Shown here: piece after piece, positions 58,947 to 64,000 of the stretch
How the letters are laid out: each line of letters opens with the position of its first letter
Position numbering within the stretch: the stretch's first letter is position 1
DNA from: DASYQD01 sp963846495
Lineage (GTDB): Bacteria > Acidobacteriota > Thermoanaerobaculia > Multivoradales > JAIOJS01
Length of the DNA: 64,000 nt
Direction: 5' to 3'
Assembly (NCBI GenBank): GCA_963846495.1
Contig: CAWJWP010000002.1
Location: 54,137 to 118,136, forward strand
The notes under the pieces: model-generated
Told to the model about the DNA's origin: nothing
Databases searched by the model: none
The model's input: the letters and a program-made list of their open reading frames with translations, nothing else
Program-made: the position numbers and the translations under genes

Positions 58947-58963
58947 CATATTTTTTTATTTTC

Positions 58964-59848
58964 CTAATTATTTTGATTTATCCATGCGTCAAATGTTACA
59001 AATTCACTGGTGGCAATTTCTTTTGCCAATTCAATCCGTAACGCTGAACCTGGCCCCATGTAGGTGTATTTTTCCCAATATCCAAACATTTCTGCCATTT
59101 CCTTTGCTCCTTCAAAAAAAGTTGAAAACACTTCACCTGGGACTTGTGAAAAGCTGTACTCTTTGCCGTGCCTTTTATAGGCTTCGAGAACGTCGTTGAA
59201 ACTATTCAGCTCTGTTGCCAATGAAAGGTAATTGCCATTGCCGGCTTTTTCAGGCTGCAAAAATGCGCCTGCCACTACTTTTCCCAAATCATTGATGTCC
59301 GACAATGGATCACTTTTTTTGTCGGATCGATCGGCAGCGTCCAACCGGTTGTGCCGTCTTGTTTTGCCTGTGGTGCAAGCCGTCCGACAAGATTTTGATA
59401 ATAGAATGGAGCTTGAACAAATGTTGAGTATTTAAACCCTGCATTTTTCACCAGGTCATCTACCTTTGCTTTGTTGGTAAAATGAGGAACGTCAAATTCA
59501 CCATTACTTATTGATTCAACATCAGGAAGTGTTGACCAAATAAAATGCTGCACCCCTGTTGCCTTTGCTGCTTCAACGGCATTTTTTCCCTGAGCAATTT
59601 CGTCTGCACCTTCCCAAAAGTTGGTTACCACAAATACGCCATAAGCATCCTTAAACGCTTCTTTTAATGACTGCAAATCGTTTAAATCTGCATAAACTGC
59701 TTCATGTGCCTTGCCTGAATATTTTTCCGGATTACGGGTTATTGCTCTTACATTGAAGGAGCTTTCATTTACAAGGGCATTTACAACACCCTTACCTTGT
59801 GAGCCTGTTGCTCCAATTACTACTATTGTCTTTTTTCATTTTGTTCAT
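58964..59848 (-). CDS. NmrA-like / atypical SDR NAD(P)-binding protein (frameshifted)
   Basis: About 295 residues. The nucleotide motif appears, after a frame change in an A-run just inside the start (59,830-59,839), as TIVVIGATGSQGKGVVNALV. Then AVYADLNDLQSLKEAFKDAY, GVQHFIWSTLPDVESISNGE and, after another frame change near 59,300, GKVVAGAFLQPEKAGNGNYL, ending EFVTFDAWINQNN. NmrA-like proteins are redox sensors or reductases. Two starts are possible, 59848 or 59839. Confidence 0.82.
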
Positions 59849-60126
59849 TATTATTTGTCTTTAAATAATGAAACAAAATTCGGAGATGAGTTTGGCTGCC
59901 CGTTATACAAAACAAGGAAGATGTGATACATTTTAAGGAAAAGCTTTTTTGAAGTTTTCAGTTAAGAATATGTGCAGGGACAGTTGTGCATTGATATTTT
60001 TAGCTCTTTGCAAGGTTGGCTTTGTGTCGGAGTTTTGTGTGCCTTGCAATGTGCTAAAAATAGCGTTGGGTCGGGTCGGCAAAGTCATGTTGCTTGTATA
60101 TATGCAGGATGTTTAGGGTGACATAC

Positions 60127-60181
60127 AACGTCTAGGGCTTGGCGATGTAGCGGCATTAGTGTTCCGTCAGCCCGGTAAGTT
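60127..60181. repeat. Palindromic element, attC-like (family 4, copy 1)
   Basis: Starts AAC and ends GTT, with complementary GTCTAGGGCT and AGCCCGGTAA arms and the internal core GTGTTCCGTCAGCC (60159-60172). The core is exactly repeated at 63791-63804. The AAC...GTT ends and imperfect central pairing are like integron attC sites, but the conserved RYYYAAC/GTTRRRY boxes are only partly met. Confidence 0.5.
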
Positions 60182-60269
60182 ATTCAAAAGCTCAATAAAG
60201 AACAAATGCTGAATGATTATTCGTCAGCCGGTATATTGGCAAACCCATGTTATGCGCATTCGTCCTGCT

Positions 60270-60311
60270 GGGGTCTCCTTGCCAAGTTTTGCGCGGCAGC
60301 CAAGGGACCCC
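60270..60311. repeat. GC-rich hairpin
   Basis: GGGGTCTCCTTGCC and GGCAGCCAAGGGACCCC form a stem around an 11-nt loop in otherwise AT-rich sequence. It may be part of a larger repeat with the element at 60127-60181. Confidence 0.5.
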
Positions 60312-60762
60312 GGCATCCTTCTGTCGGTAATCATTCTGTATATTGTAATATGTCCACGCGAACCGCACGTAGCAGCGAGGCTCACCTTCATTACATCACA
60401 TTTACATGTTACCAGTGGCTTCATCTATTTGAGTTGTGTGATGCATATGATGTTGTGTATAAATGGACCGATATACCATCGCAAGTTTCTTTTGCAGAAA
60501 ATCTGGCCTTCCGCTGCGAAAGGTTTTCCTTCTTCCGTAGAAATTGACCTAAATCCGGGACGAAGTTGCCACTGTATCAAAACCGTACACATCCTGTACA
60601 TATACGCACACAAGAAAAACTTGAGCTGCGTGCAACTCACTACAATTCAACCCGTTAGCAGAATGGCACAATCTCAGTATATCATCAACCAATAGCTACA
60701 ATAATGTACATGAAGTAGCAAAGTGAAGACGAGGTACATCATTATGACTACTAACCAAAACA

Positions 60763-63150
60763 ATGCATCCTATGTTCAGGAATTTTTTTAGAGTAGCAGT
60801 TCGCAATCTTTCAAAGAATAAGTTCTTCACTATATTAAATGTAATTGGACTGGCACTGGGCATGTCGCTTACCCTTTTATTTATCGCCTTTTTCACCTTT
60901 CTTTCCCGCTTCGACGATTTTCATCCCAACGGTGACCGCATTTACCGGGTCACTTCCCAACTGTTAGATAAGCAGGAAAACCCGCAGTATGCCTCGGCGC
61001 CAAGCCATCTTGCTGAAAACCTAAAAGAATTTAGTGGCGTTGAAAAAGTGGTGCGCATTCATCGATCGCTTTATGGCAATGCTGTTTATGGCGATAAAAA
61101 AATTGGACTTTCCGGATATTTTGCAGATCCGGGCTTTTTTGAAATGTTCAATTTCCCGTTGGTCAAGGGAAGTAAGGCAACAGCGCTTAGCAACCCTAAT
61201 AGCGTTGTTCTCACCGAAACGGAAGCAACAAAGATCTTCGGCGACAAGGAGCCAATGGGCGAAATGTTAACTATAGAAGGTTATGGAAGTTTTATGGTTT
61301 CGGGTATTTGCAAAGACCTGCCTAAGAATTCGCACATCTTCTTTTCCGCGGTGGTTTCCTTCTCCACGATAGTAGGGCATCCCAAATCTGTTTTTCTGGA
61401 TCCGAAAGAAGGGTGGAAATCGTATAAAGGCTCCTTTGTGTATATGCTTCTTCGCAAAGATGCTAATACAAGTAACTTAGAACGCTTTCTTAATAATATA
61501 GGAAAGGAACGATATGCGCAGGAAAAAAGCAAAGTTACTTTCACCCTCCAGGCTATAAGTGATATTACACCGGGCTCTGAAGACTTACTGGATCCCATCG
61601 GTTCTAACTGGAGTTACCTGGAGATTTTGGTTACCGGTTTAATAACACTAATAGTATTGGTGCCAGCCTGTGCTAACTATGTGAACCTCTCCATTGCACA
61701 ATCGTTGGAGCGTATGAAAGAGATTGGGGTAAGAAAGGTAATGGGCGGACGAAAGAAGCAAATCATTTTGCAGTTTATTGTGGAAGCTACGACGATCGTG
61801 CTGGTGGCGTTGATGCTTTCGTATTTGGTTTATGAAGTAGTGAGAAAAGATATTTTAATGTCGATGATCGAAACCACCCCGCTGGACCTAACGCCGACGT
61901 GGGAAACTTTTGTTGGCTTCTTTGTGTTTGCATTGCTGGTAGGCGCCGTTTCAGGTTTTGTTCCTGCACTATATTTCTCAAAGCTTTCGCCCATTGTTGC
62001 CTTAAAAGGTAAAGAAGTAAAAACGAGTGGCCGGTCATTCTTCCGCAAGTTTGTATTGACGACTCAATTTGTAATTTCTCTTGGCTTTATCATGGCTGTG
62101 GTTATTATGATGCGACAATATCAATACTCGGTTAATTACAACCTTGGTTTTGAACAGGAACAGGTTCTCGATGTTGAACTTCAAAACATGGATCCGCAAA
62201 GATTTAAAACTGAATTTGAAAAAGTACCGGGTGTCAATCGAATCTCCATGTCGTCTCATGTTTTAGGACTTGGGACTGCTAACAAACGATATATAAAAAC
62301 CAAAGGGGCGTTTGACTCGATAGCAGTAACCTCAATGTCGGTGGATGAAGCATTCATCTCTAACATGAAATTAACCTTACTTGCAGGCAGGGATTTTGGC
62401 TCGAATAAATCGGAGAACTCGAGGTTTATTATCGTGAATGAAGAGTTTGCGAAAGCGTTAAATCTTAAAGAGCCTTCCGCCGCCATTAATAGAATGATCA
62501 CACTGAATGATAGTAGTGAATTCCGCATCGCAGGTGTGTTGAAGAGTTTTCATTATTCCGGGCTTGAAGACGTTATTCGCCCTTTCTTTTTTGAATATAA
62601 CCCGGAAAAATTTGTGTACGCTAACATGAAGATGGAAGGAGGCAATGCGCTTGGCAGCATTTCCGATATGGAGAAGTTGTGGAAGAGAATTGGTGGACAA
62701 GGAAAATTTACTGCGCAATTATTTTCTGAGGAGATAAAAGATGCCTATAGCTTTTACATTATGATAATGAAGTTATGGGGCTTCCTTGGCCTATTAGCGA
62801 TTACTGTAGCATGTCTTGGTTTGTTGGGCACGGTATCGTTCACAAACAAAAAGCGGTTTAAAGAGATAGGCGTAAGAAAAGTGTTAGGTGCAACTGCAAA
62901 AAGTCTTGTAATTCTTCTGTCTAAGGATTTTGTTATGCTGATGGCTATTGCCAGCATCATAACAATTCCAATTATCTATTTTTTATTCAACCAAATGTTG
63001 GCGAGTCTCCAGCATTACAGTATAAAAGTTGGGTTGTTTGAAGTGATCATTAGCCTGGTAATTATGCTGTCTTTAGGTCTCGCAACTATTTTATCTCAAA
63101 CACTGAAGGCGGCAAATGCTAACCCGGTAGAAAACCTTAGAACTGAATAA
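60763..63150 (+). CDS. ABC transporter permease with MacB core and two FtsX domains
   Basis: 795 residues. Membrane anchor near the start (FTILNVIGLALGMSLTLLFI), a periplasmic MacB-type domain, first FtsX permease block (about residues 285-425; VPACANYVNLSIAQSLERMK EIGVRK), a second anchor (FRKFVLTTQFVISLGFIMAV), a second periplasmic domain, and the C-terminal FtsX block with the duplicate motif FKEIGVRKVLGATAKSLVIL, ending ANANPVENLRTE. Such duplicated permeases are very common in Bacteroidota and export lipids, peptides or drugs together with an ATPase encoded elsewhere. ATG 60763 or 60772 (MFRNFFRVAVRNL). Confidence 0.92.
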   Translation: MHPMFRNFFRVAVRNLSKNKFFTILNVIGLALGMSLTLLFIAFFTFLSRFDDFHPNGDRIYRVTSQLLDKQENPQYASAPSHLAENLKEFSGVEKVVRIHRSLYGNAVYGDKKIGLSGYFADPGFFEMFNFPLVKGSKATALSNPNSVVLTETEATKIFGDKEPMGEMLTIEGYGSFMVSGICKDLPKNSHIFFSAVVSFSTIVGHPKSVFLDPKEGWKSYKGSFVYMLLRKDANTSNLERFLNNIGKERYAQEKSKVTFTLQAISDITPGSEDLLDPIGSNWSYLEILVTGLITLIVLVPACANYVNLSIAQSLERMKEIGVRKVMGGRKKQIILQFIVEATTIVLVALMLSYLVYEVVRKDILMSMIETTPLDLTPTWETFVGFFVFALLVGAVSGFVPALYFSKLSPIVALKGKEVKTSGRSFFRKFVLTTQFVISLGFIMAVVIMMRQYQYSVNYNLGFEQEQVLDVELQNMDPQRFKTEFEKVPGVNRISMSSHVLGLGTANKRYIKTKGAFDSIAVTSMSVDEAFISNMKLTLLAGRDFGSNKSENSRFIIVNEEFAKALNLKEPSAAINRMITLNDSSEFRIAGVLKSFHYSGLEDVIRPFFFEYNPEKFVYANMKMEGGNALGSISDMEKLWKRIGGQGKFTAQLFSEEIKDAYSFYIMIMKLWGFLGLLAITVACLGLLGTVSFTNKKRFKEIGVRKVLGATAKSLVILLSKDFVMLMAIASIITIPIIYFLFNQMLASLQHYSIKVGLFEVIISLVIMLSLGLATILSQTLKAANANPVENLRTE

Positions 63151-63184
63151 AATCATACGAGATGTTTTCGAGTAGATCGTTACG

Positions 63185-63227
63185 CTAAACTAAATGCCCG
63201 CTTAAGCTCAGCAGGCATTTAGTTTAG
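63185..63227. terminator. Bidirectional terminator after the permease
   Basis: Perfect 14-bp stem CTAAACTAAATGCC (63185-63198) and GGCATTTAGTTTAG (63214-63227) with a 15-nt loop, between the convergent permease and lipoprotein genes. No long T-run, but the stem is strong. Confidence 0.75.
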
Positions 63228-63231
63228 GAAA

Positions 63232-63705
63232 TTAAGTTTGAAGATTTACAAATCTATTCCCTGCGCTGTTGACTAAAGATATATTGTTCAAATCATATTC
63301 CTTAGCCCTGCTTTTACAAAAGCCGCCGGCTGCACTGCTTACTTTTGCAAACAACCTTATATTGTTACCATGCTTTTGTATTCTGATAGACGCTGGATTG
63401 TCAAATGTTCTTAGCCAGGTAAAATGATATAATTCCTCTTTTCCCATATAGTTATATAACACTGGCTCATGCAAGGCAAAAAGCATTTTTGAATACCAGC
63501 TATTGACAAAGAATTCCACAGAACCTTGATAAGGTCCATCCCGGTCAATTGAATCTATTGGAAAATAATAAGTTGGTGAATCTGTAGGAACAGGTAAGGT
63601 TTCGTGAATAACTGCAATGTCCTTCTTACCACTTGTGTTAAATGAGCACGAGACGACAAATGAAATGATAAAACTAGGAACCAATGAACGGCTAACTACA
63701 ATCAT
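63232..63705 (-). CDS. Putative lipoprotein
   Basis: 157 residues. Signal segment LVPSFIISFVVSC with lipobox-like VVSC, so probable lipid anchoring at Cys20. Mature part LPVPTDSPTYYFPIDSIDRD, QGSVEFFVNSWYSKMLFALH and EELYHFTWLRTFDNPASIRI; no family recognised. Convergent with the permease. Confidence 0.65.
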   Translation of the reverse strand: MIVVSRSLVPSFIISFVVSCSFNTSGKKDIAVIHETLPVPTDSPTYYFPIDSIDRDGPYQGSVEFFVNSWYSKMLFALHEPVLYNYMGKEELYHFTWLRTFDNPASIRIQKHGNNIRLFAKVSSAAGGFCKSRAKEYDLNNISLVNSAGNRFVNLQT

Positions 63706-63964
63706 GTTTGTTTTGAACTGAGATGTAAACTTGGCGCCTTTTCCAAAAGTTGCGCATAACGGCTCGGTATTGCCGAAGGCGGGATATTCCGTGTTCCGTC
63801 AGCCGATACCGAAGCTGAGTTATTTTCTATTGCCGAAGATAACATTTGTTGCCGATTAGAATTCCGTCGCCATGACAACTGAAGATGATTAGCGAAACAA
63901 CTGCTGATGCTGCGTAATGTTAGCCCCGCTTTTGGCAATACATTTGTTGGCGGTAGTTTTTTAT
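63706..63964. repeat. Palindromic element, attC-like (family 4, copy 2)
   Basis: 63758-63821 runs from AAC to GTT and contains the core GTGTTCCGTCAGCC at 63791-63804, as in copy 1. Outer inverted repeats GTATTGCC (63767-63774) and GGCAATAC (63934-63941) enclose about 160 bp; the flanks AAGGCGGG and CCCCGCTTTT extend the pairing. No gene in this stretch. Confidence 0.55.
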
Positions 63965-64000
63965 TTATTCCGTTCTCAAACTCTTTACAGGATTTGCTAT
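63965..64000 (-). CDS. C-terminal end of a second FtsX-type permease (rest outside window)
   Basis: Minus-strand frame ending IANPVKSLRTE and TAA at 63965-63967. This is nearly identical to the C-terminus of the permease at 60763-63150 (ANPVENLRTE), so another MacB/FtsX-type permease gene enters from the right. Only 11 residues are visible, so the call rests on this motif and on the family habit of clustering. Confidence 0.65.
   Translation of the reverse strand: MANPVKSLRTE

Larger units (their letters stand above)
59849..60762. other. Long non-coding region with palindromic elements
   Basis: About 900 bp without a credible gene. Two overlapping plus-strand frames (60206-60547 and 60213-60695) are open but have no family pattern, ribosome site or normal composition. 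The region holds the palindromes at 60127-60181 and 60270-60311 and the promoter region of the permease gene. Confidence 0.6.

Noticed and set aside
60206..60695. Two overlapping open frames of 113 and 160 residues
   Set aside because: They overlap each other in different frames within a repeat-rich region and lack family patterns.
60127..63941. Integron cassette array
   Set aside because: Only two palindromes, core boxes not matching GTTRRRY, intervening genes too large and no integrase; reported as attC-like repeats only.

Overview
The window reads as three pieces of different origin joined end to end, not as one chromosome. Segment A (about 1-41,925) is very GC-rich and carries housekeeping genes of a proteobacterium-like lineage. 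The order rimP-nusA-infB-DUF503-rbfA-DHH phosphoesterase-truB-rpsO-pnp is usual in the former Deltaproteobacteria and relatives; a Binatota-like soil bacterium would fit, but I cannot prove the phylum. Segment B (about 41,925-48,415) is GC-rich, slightly less so, and full of frameshifts. Segment C (about 48,415-64,000) is AT-rich and carries Bacteroidota-type genes, probably Chitinophagales (FtsX-type permeases, AraC and LysR regulators, an old yellow enzyme, DinB). At both joins two genes are cut at the same point, which is best explained by a chimeric assembly.

Segment A, left to right: the elongation factor P modification set (epmA, efp, epmB); a NUDIX hydrolase; an exported intradiol-dioxygenase-like protein; an ECF sigma factor with a FecR-type membrane partner; a D,D-carboxypeptidase; a phasin behind an array of palindromic operators; the transcription/translation operon pnp to rimP on the minus strand, behind a promoter and an attenuator-like terminator; a giant exported protein of about 1,750 residues combining a gluzincin-like HExxH motif, a von Willebrand A domain and calcium-binding repeats; HtrA protease, a sigma-54 response regulator and pyrE; a thioesterase, a glycosyltransferase and a gamma carbonic anhydrase; aspS, aroB, an HD-GYP phosphodiesterase, a roadblock-like protein, ftsY, ribD, ribE, an unknown gene, and a threonine dehydratase-like enzyme. 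A palindromic 22-bp repeat occurs five times among these genes.

Segment B is read on the minus strand: a PHA synthase (phaC) overlapping an intracellular PHA depolymerase (phaZ), a TRZ/ATZ-type amidohydrolase, an unknown protein, a subtilase with no visible signal peptide, and the start of an alpha/beta hydrolase that is cut at the A/B join.

Segment C holds a pirin cut at its 5' end, a flavin ene-reductase, a quinone oxidoreductase, a VOC protein, a DHFR-like reductase, a small hydrolase, a DinB protein, a small membrane protein, an acetyltransferase, LysR and AraC regulators with candidate operators, a hotdog thioesterase, an NmrA-type oxidoreductase, a MacB/FtsX permease and the tail of a second one. 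It looks like a stress or xenobiotic-response neighbourhood.

Many genes in all three segments, including the essential aspS and infB, carry single-base frameshifts. These look like uncorrected indels in the assembly rather than true pseudogenes. I found no rRNA, tRNA, CRISPR array, prophage or complete insertion sequence.
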